DNA from: Curtobacterium sp. MCSS17_007
GTDB lineage: Bacteria > Actinomycetota > Actinomycetes > Actinomycetales > Microbacteriaceae
NCBI RefSeq assembly: GCF_003234175.2
Contig: NZ_CP126257.1
Span: forward strand, 62,001 to 126,000
Direction of reading: 5' to 3'
Length of the DNA: 64,000 nucleotides
Made by a program: the position numbers and the translations under genes. Below are positions 34,375 to 42,828 of the stretch, piece after piece. The notes beneath the pieces were generated by a model, which worked only from the letters and a program-made list of their open reading frames with translations, was not told where the DNA came from and made no database searches. The number at the start of each line of letters is the position of its first letter. Within the stretch, counting starts at the first letter, position 1.

Positions 34375-35058
34375 ATGCGCAAGTCCATGAAGACCTCGAT
34401 CACCCTCGCCACCACCGGCGCCCTCGTCCTGGGTGGTGCCGCGTTCGGCATCAGCTCCGCGAACGCTGCGACCCCGAACGTGCAGACGGTGTCGTCGTCG
34501 TCGGAGTCGAAGATCCCCGCCCCGGTCGCTTCGGTCCCCGAGGTCAAGGGTGGCAACACCGCCGTCGCGCTCGACAAGGGCTTCACCGACGCCCTGACCT
34601 CCCTGGGCCTGACCCCGGGTGTGTCCGGCAACGCCAAGCTCGAGGACGGTTCGGTGTCGTTCCCGATCACCGCCGGCTCGGTCACGTACTGGAGCCCGGA
34701 CGGCGACTACCGCCCCTACGTGCAGGGCCTGCTGAACCACGACGACTCGGGTCTGACCCTGAAGGCCGGTGACACCACGGTGACGCTGGAGAACTTCGTC
34801 GTGAACCCGGGCTCGTCCAAGCTCTACGGTGACGTCCTGGTCAACGGTGAGGTCGCCGCGTCGAACGCGTACCTGTTCGAGCTCTGGGGTGGCACGCTCA
34901 AGCCGCTCCAGCTCGAGGGTGACAACGCGGTCCTGACCGGCACCACCGTCCACATCAGCCAGGACGCAGCCGACCTGCTGAACAAGACCTTCAGCACGGA
35001 CGCCGTCAAGCGCGGCATGCTCGTCGGCACCGCCACCATCACCGCCCAGATCAAGTAA
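34375..35058 (+). CDS. Secreted beta-rich protein of unknown function
   Basis: A 227-residue exported protein. Residues 1-31 form a Sec signal peptide (basic start MRKSMK, hydrophobic core, cleavage near SANA-A). The mature part has features such as VSFPITAGSVTYWS, GLTLKAGDTTVTLENFVVNP and a late DLLNKTFST, suggesting a beta-sandwich with a C-terminal helix. No named domain is certain; a loose likeness to HtaA-type cell-wall domains is weak. GGAAGGAA lies 7 nt before the ATG. It stands before YceI, ECF sigma and anti-sigma genes, which hints at an envelope-stress function. A strong terminator follows. Confidence 0.8.
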   Translation: MRKSMKTSITLATTGALVLGGAAFGISSANAATPNVQTVSSSSESKIPAPVASVPEVKGGNTAVALDKGFTDALTSLGLTPGVSGNAKLEDGSVSFPITAGSVTYWSPDGDYRPYVQGLLNHDDSGLTLKAGDTTVTLENFVVNPGSSKLYGDVLVNGEVAASNAYLFELWGGTLKPLQLEGDNAVLTGTTVHISQDAADLLNKTFSTDAVKRGMLVGTATITAQIK

Positions 35059-35072
35059 CACCCCCACAACGC

Positions 35073-35109
35073 GAAGGCGCCGCCCCCTCACCACGGGGAC
35101 GGCGCCTTC
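35073..35109 (+). terminator. Stem-loop terminator
   Basis: GAAGGCGCCGCCCCC (35073-35087) pairs with GGGGACGGCGCCTTC (35095-35109), loop of 7 nt. It lies 15 nt after the secreted protein's stop and separates it from the YceI gene. Confidence 0.75.
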
Positions 35110-35157
35110 CGCGCGTCCACGGGTGAACGATCCGGCCCCCTGTCTCGTCGTCAGGGC

Positions 35158-35856
35158 ATGGGACTCCGCACACGCACGAAGGTCATCATCGGCATCGCCA
35201 CCGGTGTCGTCGTCATCGGCGCCGCCGCCGTCATCGCCGGCCCGGTCATCTACGCGAACACGGTCAACGGCCAGGCCGCCGCCGCCCCCTCGCTGGCCGC
35301 CGCCCCGTCCGGTTCCGGTGGGACGCTCGACGCCCAGCAGGCCGACGGCACCTGGACGAGCACGAGCAGTTCGTACGCCGGGTACCGCGTGCACGAGGTC
35401 CTGCAGGGGAATGATGTGAACGTGGTCGGTCGGACGAAGGACGTGGAAGGTACGGCGACCGTCGACGGCGGTTCGCTCACGAAGGCGACCGTCACGGTGC
35501 AGGTCGCGTCCATCACCACACCCGAGTCCGCGCGCGACGAGTACTTCCGGACGAAGGCCCTGCAGACCGACCGGTACCCGACGGCGACGTTCGCGCTCAC
35601 CGAGCCCGTCGACGTCTCCGCGGCCCTCGACGGCAGCACGCAGGACGTCACGCTCACGGGCACCATGGACCTGCACGGCGTCCAGAAGCCCGTCACGGCC
35701 GACGCGCAGGTCGCGGTGACCGAGGACGGCGGCGTCCAGGTCGTCGGCTCGGTCCCGATCACCTTCGCCGACTACGGGGTCGAGGCTCCCTCGCTCGGCT
35801 TCGTCACCGTGGACGGGAAGGGCTCCGTCGAGTTCTCCCTCGACCTGGCGAAGTGA
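35158..35856 (+). CDS. YceI-family protein with N-terminal membrane anchor
   Basis: A 232-residue protein with an N-terminal membrane helix (about residues 9-30) and a YceI lipocalin-like domain (about residues 62-230), including the family strings GTWTSTSSSYAGYRVHEV, FRTKALQTDRYPTATFAL and TMDLHGVQKPVTADAQV. YceI domains bind isoprenoid-type lipids such as polyprenyl chains. It faces the outside of the membrane. The next gene, an ECF sigma factor, overlaps its stop by 4 bp, so the two are co-translated. Confidence 0.92.
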   Translation: MGLRTRTKVIIGIATGVVVIGAAAVIAGPVIYANTVNGQAAAAPSLAAAPSGSGGTLDAQQADGTWTSTSSSYAGYRVHEVLQGNDVNVVGRTKDVEGTATVDGGSLTKATVTVQVASITTPESARDEYFRTKALQTDRYPTATFALTEPVDVSAALDGSTQDVTLTGTMDLHGVQKPVTADAQVAVTEDGGVQVVGSVPITFADYGVEAPSLGFVTVDGKGSVEFSLDLAK

Positions 35857-36368
35857 CCGTGACGAGCCGTTCCGCCGACGAGCTGCTGGCGACGCTGTAC
35901 CGCGAGCACGGCGACGCGCTCACCCGGTACGTCCGGCACCTGACGCGGGACGGCTCGACCGTCGAGGACGTCGTGCAGGAGACCATGGTCCGCGCCTGGC
36001 AGCGTCCCGCGGTGCTCGAACGGGCTCCGGACAGCGCACGGGCGTGGCTGTTCACGGTCGCGCGCAACCTGGTCGTCGACGACGCCCGGTCCGCCCGCAA
36101 CCGCCGAGAGCACGGGTCCGAACACCCCGTGGACCGCGCCGAGGCCGACCGCACCGACGCCGTGCTCGACCGGATCGTCGTCGCGGACGCGCTCGCATCA
36201 CTCAGTCCGGAGCACCGCCGCGTGGTGGTGGACGCCTACTGGCTCGGCCACACCGTGCCGGAGATCGCACGACGACACGACATCCCCGAGGGCACCGCGA
36301 AGTCGCGGTTGCACTACGGACTGCGGGCCCTCCGGCTCGCACTGCAGGAACGAGGAGTGACCCGATGA
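35853..36368 (+). CDS. ECF-type RNA polymerase sigma factor
   Basis: A 171-residue extracytoplasmic-function sigma factor. Region 2 spans about residues 15-80 (DALTRYVRHLTRDGSTVEDVVQETMVRAW) and region 4 about 112-165 (LSPEHRRVVVDAYWLGHTVPEIARRHDIPEGTAKSRLHYGLRALR). It resembles the SigK/SigL type. GTG 35853 overlaps YceI, and its stop overlaps the anti-sigma gene by 4 bp (ATGA). It is probably held inactive by that protein and released by an envelope signal. Confidence 0.93.
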   Translation: MTVTSRSADELLATLYREHGDALTRYVRHLTRDGSTVEDVVQETMVRAWQRPAVLERAPDSARAWLFTVARNLVVDDARSARNRREHGSEHPVDRAEADRTDAVLDRIVVADALASLSPEHRRVVVDAYWLGHTVPEIARRHDIPEGTAKSRLHYGLRALRLALQERGVTR

Positions 36369-37105
36369 GCGTGGACCCGACCGCGCACGACCGGTACGCC
36401 GAGTGGGACGCCGCGTACGTCCTCGGCTCGTTGCCGCCCGACGAACGGCTCGAGTACGAGCGGCACCTCGAGACGTGCGCACGCTGCACGGCGGCGGTGG
36501 CCGAGCTCGTCGGTCTGCCCGGCCTGCTCGCGAAGCTCCCCGCCGACCAGGCGATCGAGATCGCGGAACCGGACGGGAGGCCCGACACGCGTTCCGAGAG
36601 CTCGCTCGCCTCGGTCGCGCACCGCGTCCGGCACCGTCGGCGTCGGCGTCGTGCATGGGTCGCCGTGACCGCGGGCCTGGCGGTCGTCGCCGCCGTGCTC
36701 GGCGGGCTCGCCGTCGGCACGGCCGGTGACCGCGCTGGCACCGTGCAGGCCGGTGGCGCGCCGACGACGTCCGCACCGACGACCTCCGACGCAGGCGACC
36801 GCTACACGATGACCGGGTCGCAGGGCCTCGACGTCGACCTGGCCGTGAGCGGCGAGCAGTGGGGCACGCGCTTCGACTGGGGGTGCTCCTACGGCGGCAA
36901 GGAGTGGTCGGCGGACGGCTCGGTCATGTACGACCTCGTGGTGGTCCGGACCGACGGCACCGTGCAGACCGTCGCGTCGTGGTCGGCCGCCGGGGCCGAG
37001 GCCCGCGGGCTGTCGGCGTCGACGGACATCCCCCGCGGCGACATCGCCGCGGTGCAGGTCCGACTGCGGGGCGAGCAGGGCTCCCTCGCCAGTGCGGACC
37101 TCTGA
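36365..37105 (+). CDS. Anti-sigma factor with zinc-binding domain
   Basis: A 246-residue membrane protein. The cytoplasmic N-terminal zf-HC2/anti-sigma domain carries HLETCARCTAAV, with the H-x3-C-x2-C zinc motif at about residues 35-42. A basic stretch RHRRRRRRAW leads into one membrane helix (about 97-118), then a Thr/Ser linker and an extracytoplasmic domain similar to RskA C-termini (DIPRGDIAAVQVRLRG). It starts within the sigma gene's stop and surely forms the regulatory partner. An incomplete family A arm (GGACGGGAGGC) is embedded in its coding sequence at 36572-36582. Confidence 0.92.
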   Translation: MSVDPTAHDRYAEWDAAYVLGSLPPDERLEYERHLETCARCTAAVAELVGLPGLLAKLPADQAIEIAEPDGRPDTRSESSLASVAHRVRHRRRRRRAWVAVTAGLAVVAAVLGGLAVGTAGDRAGTVQAGGAPTTSAPTTSDAGDRYTMTGSQGLDVDLAVSGEQWGTRFDWGCSYGGKEWSADGSVMYDLVVVRTDGTVQTVASWSAAGAEARGLSASTDIPRGDIAAVQVRLRGEQGSLASADL

Positions 37106-37158
37106 CGCCCGGCCGCCGACACGGCCCGATGGTGCCGGACGCCCGGGATGATGGACGG

Positions 37159-38055
37159 GTGAACACCGCTGGGCAGGTCCGGGACGCCGTCGTGCACGAG
37201 GTCGAGCGGTCGGGGTTCCGTGCGCACGGCCTCCACGTCCTGGTCGGCGACGACACGGCGGAGCACCACTGGTCCCCGGACGTGCGGCGCGACGTGCACT
37301 CGGTCGCCAAGGGCGTCGTCGTCCTGGCCGTGGGGATCGCCGAGCACGACGGGGTGCTCTCGCTCGACGAGCCGGTCGGCACGCTGCTGCCCGACGTCAC
37401 GCTCGGACCGGGCGTGCCGGCCGTGACCCTCCGCCACCTGCTCACGATGACGAGTGGCATCGACATGCCGTGGTCGCCGACCGAGACGACGGACTGGCCG
37501 GACCTGGCACGGGAGTTCCTCGGTCGCCCGACCGTCGGCAGGTCCTTCCGGTACGCGAACGCGAGCACGTACACCGCAGCACGAGCCCTGGCCGCGCGGG
37601 TCGGTGACGTCGGCGCGTACGTGCAGGACCGCCTGTTCACGCCGCTCGGCATCACGGACGTCGTCTGGGACCGCTGTCCGCTCGGGTACGTCGTCGCCGG
37701 CGCCGGTCTGTGGCTCCGCACCGCCGAGGTCGCGCGGATCGGCCGCCTGCTGCGGGACCGCGGGGACGTTGACGGCCGTCAGCTCGTCCCCGCGGGGCTC
37801 GTCGACGCGATGCACGGCGACCCGGTGGTGGCGGGGTCGTCCCCCGCGTACGACCGCTACGCCCTGGCCGGGTGGGGCGGACCCGGGCGGCTCTGGCGCC
37901 TGCACGGGGCGTACGGGCAGCTCGTGCTCCTCGATCCCGTCGCCGACGCGGTGGTGACGATCACCGCCGACGACCACGAGCGTGCCGATGCGACCGCGGC
38001 GGCGGTCGCTCGGGTGCTGGCCGACCTCGAGCCGGTCGCCCGCACGGTCACCTGA
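37159..38055 (+). CDS. Serine hydrolase, class C beta-lactamase family
   Basis: A 298-residue protein of the beta-lactamase/penicillin-binding-like hydrolase family. The nucleophile motif SxxK is HSVAKGVVVL (about residues 50-53 for SVAK), YANAS gives the Y-x-N motif, and HGAYGQ replaces the KTG motif as in many esterase members. No signal peptide, so it is a cytoplasmic esterase-like enzyme. GTG 37159 is supported by a GATGAT box 6 nt upstream. Substrate unknown. Confidence 0.9.
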   Translation: MNTAGQVRDAVVHEVERSGFRAHGLHVLVGDDTAEHHWSPDVRRDVHSVAKGVVVLAVGIAEHDGVLSLDEPVGTLLPDVTLGPGVPAVTLRHLLTMTSGIDMPWSPTETTDWPDLAREFLGRPTVGRSFRYANASTYTAARALAARVGDVGAYVQDRLFTPLGITDVVWDRCPLGYVVAGAGLWLRTAEVARIGRLLRDRGDVDGRQLVPAGLVDAMHGDPVVAGSSPAYDRYALAGWGGPGRLWRLHGAYGQLVLLDPVADAVVTITADDHERADATAAAVARVLADLEPVARTVT

Positions 38056-38068
38056 CCGGGGCCGTCGG

Positions 38069-38533
38069 TCACTCCTCGGGAACGGCCGGGCCGAGCGCGT
38101 CGAGGACGCGGTGCGAGACGGACCGCAGGGCGTCGGCGTCGGCCCCCACGGGCCTCCAGAACAGCTGCTCGAGTGCCGCGGTGTGGGCGCGGATGCCGGC
38201 GAGCACCGCGCGCCGTCCGTCGGCGGTCATCGTCACCCAGCTGCCGCGGCCGTCGGTCGGGCAGTCGGCCCGCGCGACGAGTCCGCGGGCGACCATGCGG
38301 GTGACCTGGTGGCTGACACGCGACTTCTCCCAACCGATGCCCGCTGCGACGTCACGGACGCGCAACCGGTGGTCCGGGTCGCGGTGCAGGCCGATCAGGA
38401 TCTCGAACTCCGGGATCGAGATGCCCGCCCCCTCCTGCACGGCGTGGTCGAGCGCCCGGTCGAGTCGACGCCAGACGTCGTGGAACGCGTCCCACGTCGC
38501 CCAGTCGTGCCCGTCGCCGCCCTGCTCCGCCAT
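38069..38533 (-). CDS. MarR-family transcriptional regulator
   Basis: A 154-residue MarR-type winged-helix regulator. The DNA-binding part is LRVRDVAAGIGWEKSRVSHQVTRMVARGLVAR with the wing DCPTDGRGSWVTMT (about residues 56-103). It is divergent from the PutA-like gene, with 119 bp between, and may control it; it converges with the serine hydrolase gene. Ligand unknown. Confidence 0.92.
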   Translation of the reverse strand: MAEQGGDGHDWATWDAFHDVWRRLDRALDHAVQEGAGISIPEFEILIGLHRDPDHRLRVRDVAAGIGWEKSRVSHQVTRMVARGLVARADCPTDGRGSWVTMTADGRRAVLAGIRAHTAALEQLFWRPVGADADALRSVSHRVLDALGPAVPEE

Positions 38534-38640
38534 GCCCGCCAGCGTAACCAGCAGGTGGTGTCCGGAGCACCGGGATCATCCGCTCGGCTGACTCCACGGC
38601 GGCACACGGCGCGCTCAGAGGTCACGTCGGGGGGCCGGAA

Positions 38641-38646
38641 TACGAT
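38641..38646 (+). promoter_or_regulatory. -10 box (TACGAT) of the PutA-like gene
   Basis: TACGAT ends 6 nt before ATG 38653, which has no ribosome-binding site, again pointing to a leaderless mRNA. Confidence 0.5.
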
Positions 38647-38652
38647 CAGTCC

Positions 38653-41600
38653 ATGCCGACCCCGCACCTCCGAGACTGCACCGACGACGCGGTCGGACTG
38701 GCGCAGGGGTGGATCGACGCCGCCCGCGGGGCGAAGGTCGAGCCGGCGGCGGCACGCCTGGCACAACTGCTCGCGGACCGGCGCGGGGCCGACTTCGCGC
38801 GGGAGTTCGTCGACGTCGTCGTCCGACCCGAGGACCCGCGGGTCGTCGCCAGGAACCTCGAGCGGGCGAGCCGTGCGGTGCCGGACGACCTCGCCTGGTA
38901 CCTCCGTGGCGCGGTCACGGTCGGCGGCGGTTTCGCGACCATGGCGCCGTGGGCGGTCGTGCCGTCGGCACGGAAGGTGCTCCGGCGTCTTGCGGGGCAC
39001 CTCGTCGTGGACGCCACCCCGGCACGGACACCGGCCGCACTCGCGAAGGTCGGCGGACCGGACACCCGGCTCGACGTCCACCTGCTCGGTCCCGCCGTGC
39101 TCGGTCCGGCCGGCCGCGACCGGCGCCTCGCCGCGATCGACGAGCTGCTGCGCCAGGACGTGGCGGCCGTCACCGTCGACCTCGACGCGGTCCTGCCGCC
39201 GACGTCGCGCTGGGACCTCGACGCCGCCGTGGCCGACGCGGTGGAGCACCTCGCCCCGCTCTTCCGCACCGCGGCCGGGCGCCCGAACCCGCCCGTGGTC
39301 ACCCTGCAGTCCGGCCGGTCCGGTGACCTCGAGCGCACGGTCGCCGTGCTCCGTGCCCTGCTCGACGACGACGGCACCGCGGCGCTGACGGCGGGGGTCA
39401 CGCTGCCCGCGGAGCTGCCGGAGTCGCTCGACGTCCTCGACGATCTGACCGCCTGGGCGCAGGACCGCCGGGCGGCCGGCCGGGCACCCGTCCGTGTCCG
39501 CATCACCAAGGGGACGCTCCTCGCCACCGAGCGGATCGAGGCCGTGCTGCACAGCCGACCGCTCGCCGTCAGCGCGGACCGGCTGACGACCGACACCGCC
39601 TTCCTCCGGCTCCTCGACACGGCGCTCGACCCGGAGCGGACGGACGCCGTGCACGTCGGGGTCGCCACGCACGACGTCTTCGCCCTCGCCACCGCGCACG
39701 TCCTCGCCGAACGGCGCGGGGTGACGGACGCCGTCGAGCCCGAGCTGCTGCTCGGCACCACGCGGTACGCGGACGCCCTCCGCCGGGCGTTCGGTCGGGT
39801 CGTCGTGGGCGTGCCGCTCGTCCGGCCGGACGAGTTCGACGCCGCCGTGCCGTTCCTCGCCGGTCGTCTGCGCGACATCGCCGACCCGCAGAGCGCCGTC
39901 GCGACGACCACCGCCGTCGACGACCCGGGGGTCGCGGAGCGCGCGGCCGCCGCGCACGTCGACGCCGTCGCGGCCCTCGTCCGACCGGCACCCACCTCGA
40001 CGCGGACGCAGGACCGACGGCGGCCACCGGGCGACCCGGTGCTGCCCGGACGCTCCGGGAACACGACCGACACCGACCCGTCGACCCCCGGCAACCGTGC
40101 CTGGGCCGCCGAGGTGCTCGGTCGCGTCCCCGGCTCGCAACGCGGTGTGCGGACGATCCGCGGCGCGCGGATCACCGACCGGGGGCGCCTCGAGCGCCTG
40201 GTCGCGCGGACCGCGCAGGCCGGCGTGAACTGGGGTCGGCAGGACCCGGACGACCGCGCCGAGCTCTTCGACCTCATCGCCCACGCGCTCGAGACCCACC
40301 GCGGTGCCCTCGTCGAGACCATGGTCGCCGAGATCGGTTCCACCCTGACCGAGGCCGACGGCGAGGTCAGCCGCGCGGTCGACACCGCCGCGCACGCCGC
40401 CGACCGCGCACGGCACCTCGAGGACATCGCCGGTGCGGTCCCGGTCCCGCCACGGCTCACCGTCGTCGTGCCGTCGTGGAGCGCACCGCTCGTCGACGCC
40501 GCGGACGGGGTGCTCACGGCGCTCGCCGCGGGCAGCGGCGTCGTGCTGCACCCCGCCACGGCAGCACGCCGCACGGTCGCGGTGTTCGCCGACGTGCTGT
40601 GGGACGCCGGGGTGCCGCACTCGCTGCTGCAGCTCGTCGACCTCGACGGCAGCGACCTCGCGCGTGACCTGGTGGCGCACCCGGCGGTCGACCGGGTCGT
40701 GCTGACCGGGGCGCCGGAGACCGCCCGCTCGTTCCGGTGGTGGCGGGCCGACCTGCCGCTCGTCGCGGAGCTCTCCGGTGTCGTCACCGCCGTGGTCACC
40801 CCGGCGGCGGACCTCGACCAGGCCGTGCAGGACGTCGTCGCGTCCGCCTTCGCCCGCGCCGGGCAGGCCGCGGCGTCGGTGTCGCTCCTGGTGCTCGTCG
40901 GGTCCGTCGGCGAGAGCGCACGCTTCCGCGAGCAGCTCACCGACGCCGTCCGCGGGCTGCGCACCGCGTGGCCGACCGACCCCACCGCACAGGTCGGGCC
41001 GCTCGTCGCCGAACCGACCAACGCCGTGCGCACCGCGCTGACCGAGCTGCGGCCGGGGGAGTCGTGGCTCGTCGAACCCGTCGCGCTCGACGACAGCGGT
41101 CGACTCTGGTCGCCCGGTGTGCGCGAGGGGGTCCGGCCCACCGCCGACCTCGCACGGACGGCCGTGCCGGCCCCCGTGCTGGACGTCGTCCGCGTCGAGA
41201 CCCTCGACGAGGCGATCGCGTTGCAGCACGCAGCGGACGGCGGGTCGGTCGCCGCCCTCCACACCCTCGACCCCGACGAGGTCGCGACCTGGTCCGACCG
41301 CACCCGGGCAGGGCTGCTCGTCGTGAACCGCCCGACCACCGGTGCCCGCCCCGGACGGCAGCCCGTCGGTGGGTGGCGGGGGACCGCCGTGGGGCCCACC
41401 GTCCACCGCGGCGGCCCGCTGACCGTCGTCGGTGCCGACCGCTGGGACCCCGTGCAGCGCCGACCGCACCGCAGCGTCCAGCTCCAGGGACTCGGCAACC
41501 GGGTCACCGCGGTCATCGAAGCGGCGCGCGCGGGCCTGTCCTTCGAGGAGTTCGACCACGTCCGTGCCGGTGCCGAGAGCGACGCCGCCGCGCGTGCGTC

Positions 41601-42201
41601 GCTGTACGGACGATCGCGGGACACCGCGGACCTGGTCGTCGAGCGCAACGTCATCCGGTTCCGACCGCAGTCGGTGGTCGTCCGGCAGTCCTCCGGGGTC
41701 GGCGCCGGCGAGCTCGTCCGCGTGCTCGTGGCGGCGACCGCGGCCCGAGCGCACGTGCTCCTCAGCACCGCGCGGCCGCTGCCCGCCGAGCTCCTGCCGC
41801 TGTTCTCCTCGGCGCGCTCACCGCTCGACGTGGTGGACCAGGTGGTCGAGGACGACGCGGCCTTCCTGGCGCGCGCGGCGTCGGGCGCCCTGCTGCAGGA
41901 CGACTGGTCGGACGGCGTGGAGCGCGAGCTCGACCCCATCGACCTGGTGCTCGCGCAGGGGGCGGAGCCACGGCGGCACACGGACTTCGGCGGTCCGGGT
42001 TCCCGGATCCGGCTGCTCGGTGGCGACCCGCGCGCGCTCGAGGCCGCCCTGGGTGCCGGCACCGAGACGACCATCCACGACGACCCCGTGGTGGAGTCCG
42101 GCATCGTCGAGATGCTGCACTTCCTCCGCGAGCAGACCGTCTCGGTCACCGCGCACCGGCACGGGGACGTCTCGGCCGCGTTCAGCCGACTGCGGCTCTG
42201 A
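38653..42201 (+). CDS. PutA homologue (PRODH-P5C dehydrogenase fusion) with altered catalytic residues
   Basis: A 1182-residue protein with the full domain order of bifunctional PutA: N-terminal helical part, proline dehydrogenase barrel (about 100-430), aldehyde dehydrogenase domain (about 480-980) and C-terminal domain. Length and order match active PutA, but key sites differ. In the barrel RITKG (Lys286) remains, yet the usual VASHN reads VATHD and the Arg pair before EN reads AGRL (Gly404-Arg405). In the dehydrogenase domain the nucleophile motif GQKCSA reads GQAAAS (Ala740 in place of Cys), and EYFGPV reads AVPAPV (837-842). I infer reduced or lost activity in the second step at least. 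The frame is intact and codon use normal, so it is not a decaying pseudogene. Divergent MarR gene upstream. Confidence 0.88.
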   Translation: MPTPHLRDCTDDAVGLAQGWIDAARGAKVEPAAARLAQLLADRRGADFAREFVDVVVRPEDPRVVARNLERASRAVPDDLAWYLRGAVTVGGGFATMAPWAVVPSARKVLRRLAGHLVVDATPARTPAALAKVGGPDTRLDVHLLGPAVLGPAGRDRRLAAIDELLRQDVAAVTVDLDAVLPPTSRWDLDAAVADAVEHLAPLFRTAAGRPNPPVVTLQSGRSGDLERTVAVLRALLDDDGTAALTAGVTLPAELPESLDVLDDLTAWAQDRRAAGRAPVRVRITKGTLLATERIEAVLHSRPLAVSADRLTTDTAFLRLLDTALDPERTDAVHVGVATHDVFALATAHVLAERRGVTDAVEPELLLGTTRYADALRRAFGRVVVGVPLVRPDEFDAAVPFLAGRLRDIADPQSAVATTTAVDDPGVAERAAAAHVDAVAALVRPAPTSTRTQDRRRPPGDPVLPGRSGNTTDTDPSTPGNRAWAAEVLGRVPGSQRGVRTIRGARITDRGRLERLVARTAQAGVNWGRQDPDDRAELFDLIAHALETHRGALVETMVAEIGSTLTEADGEVSRAVDTAAHAADRARHLEDIAGAVPVPPRLTVVVPSWSAPLVDAADGVLTALAAGSGVVLHPATAARRTVAVFADVLWDAGVPHSLLQLVDLDGSDLARDLVAHPAVDRVVLTGAPETARSFRWWRADLPLVAELSGVVTAVVTPAADLDQAVQDVVASAFARAGQAAASVSLLVLVGSVGESARFREQLTDAVRGLRTAWPTDPTAQVGPLVAEPTNAVRTALTELRPGESWLVEPVALDDSGRLWSPGVREGVRPTADLARTAVPAPVLDVVRVETLDEAIALQHAADGGSVAALHTLDPDEVATWSDRTRAGLLVVNRPTTGARPGRQPVGGWRGTAVGPTVHRGGPLTVVGADRWDPVQRRPHRSVQLQGLGNRVTAVIEAARAGLSFEEFDHVRAGAESDAAARASLYGRSRDTADLVVERNVIRFRPQSVVVRQSSGVGAGELVRVLVAATAARAHVLLSTARPLPAELLPLFSSARSPLDVVDQVVEDDAAFLARAASGALLQDDWSDGVERELDPIDLVLAQGAEPRRHTDFGGPGSRIRLLGGDPRALEAALGAGTETTIHDDPVVESGIVEMLHFLREQTVSVTAHRHGDVSAAFSRLRL

Positions 42202-42223
42202 GCGATCGACGTGCCCGGCGGCG

Positions 42224-42229
42224 TAGCGT
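42224..42229 (+). promoter_or_regulatory. -10 box (TAGCGT) of a small acidic protein gene
   Basis: TAGCGT ends 7 nt before ATG 42237, in the 35-bp gap after the PutA-like gene. Confidence 0.5.
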
Positions 42230-42236
42230 CCCGGTC

Positions 42237-42449
42237 ATGAACGCACGAGCGAACGACGACGAGGTCCAGACCGCCCCGGTGATGGACGGTGCCACCGAGG
42301 CGACCAACGAGGAGAAGCTGTCCGGCCTGGTCGAGCAGGTCGAGCACGACCACGGCGCCGAGGGTGCCGGGGCGATGGCCGACCACCTGCGCGACCGGAT
42401 GGACGAGACGGGTGTCGAGGAGGAGCAGCCGAACGACCAGGTCGAGTAG
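42237..42449 (+). CDS. Small acidic protein, function unknown
   Basis: A 70-residue hydrophilic protein rich in Glu, Asp and Ala, with one likely amphipathic helix (EEKLSGLVEQVEHDHGAEGA) and a GAMADHLRDRMDETG segment. No membrane helix. The ATG lies 7 nt behind a TAGCGT box. Small proteins of this kind occur in Microbacteriaceae, but I know no role. It converges with the membrane protein gene at 42463. Confidence 0.65.
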   Translation: MNARANDDEVQTAPVMDGATEATNEEKLSGLVEQVEHDHGAEGAGAMADHLRDRMDETGVEEEQPNDQVE

Positions 42450-42462
42450 CCGACCGCCGCGG

Positions 42463-42828
42463 TCATCGTCGGCCGGTGCGACCCCGCCCCGTGCCGACGA
42501 GGCCGACCTCGAGCGCCGTCAGGACCACCGCGACCACGAGCTGTCGCACGGCGAACCCGCGCGTCCGACGGTCGAGGGCGATGAGCGGCACCATCGAGAT
42601 GCCGTGCGTGGCGTCGACGGCCGCGCCGAGGACGTGTGCCTCCGGCGAACCCGCACGGGTGAGCACCCCGGCCTGCAGGAGCTGTCGGACCCCGAGCACG
42701 CGGCCGAACACGGCCACCCGCCCCGTCGACCCGCGCGAGGCGAGCAGGTGCGCGACCCCGACACCGGCCCGGAGCCCCTCGACCCACCGCGCGCGGTGCC
42801 GGCGGTCCTGCCGGCTGCGGCGGCTCAC
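42463..42828 (-). CDS. Small membrane protein, function unknown
   Basis: A 121-residue basic protein (starts VSRRSRQDRRHRARWVEGLR) with weak hydrophobic helices at about 22-36, 75-85 and 95-113; it may sit at or in the membrane. GTG 42828 overlaps the stop of the upstream SDR gene by 4 bp, so the two are co-translated. No family recognised with confidence. Confidence 0.65.
   Translation of the reverse strand: MSRRSRQDRRHRARWVEGLRAGVGVAHLLASRGSTGRVAVFGRVLGVRQLLQAGVLTRAGSPEAHVLGAAVDATHGISMVPLIALDRRTRGFAVRQLVVAVVLTALEVGLVGTGRGRTGRR

Noticed and set aside
36570..36584. A further family A palindrome in the anti-sigma gene
   Set aside because: Only one arm is present and it encodes EPDGRP in frame; no pairing arm follows.
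38395..42386. Two long minus-strand frames opposite the PutA homologue
   Set aside because: The plus-strand protein has clear PutA domain structure; the antisense frames are Arg/Ser/Gly-rich and match nothing.
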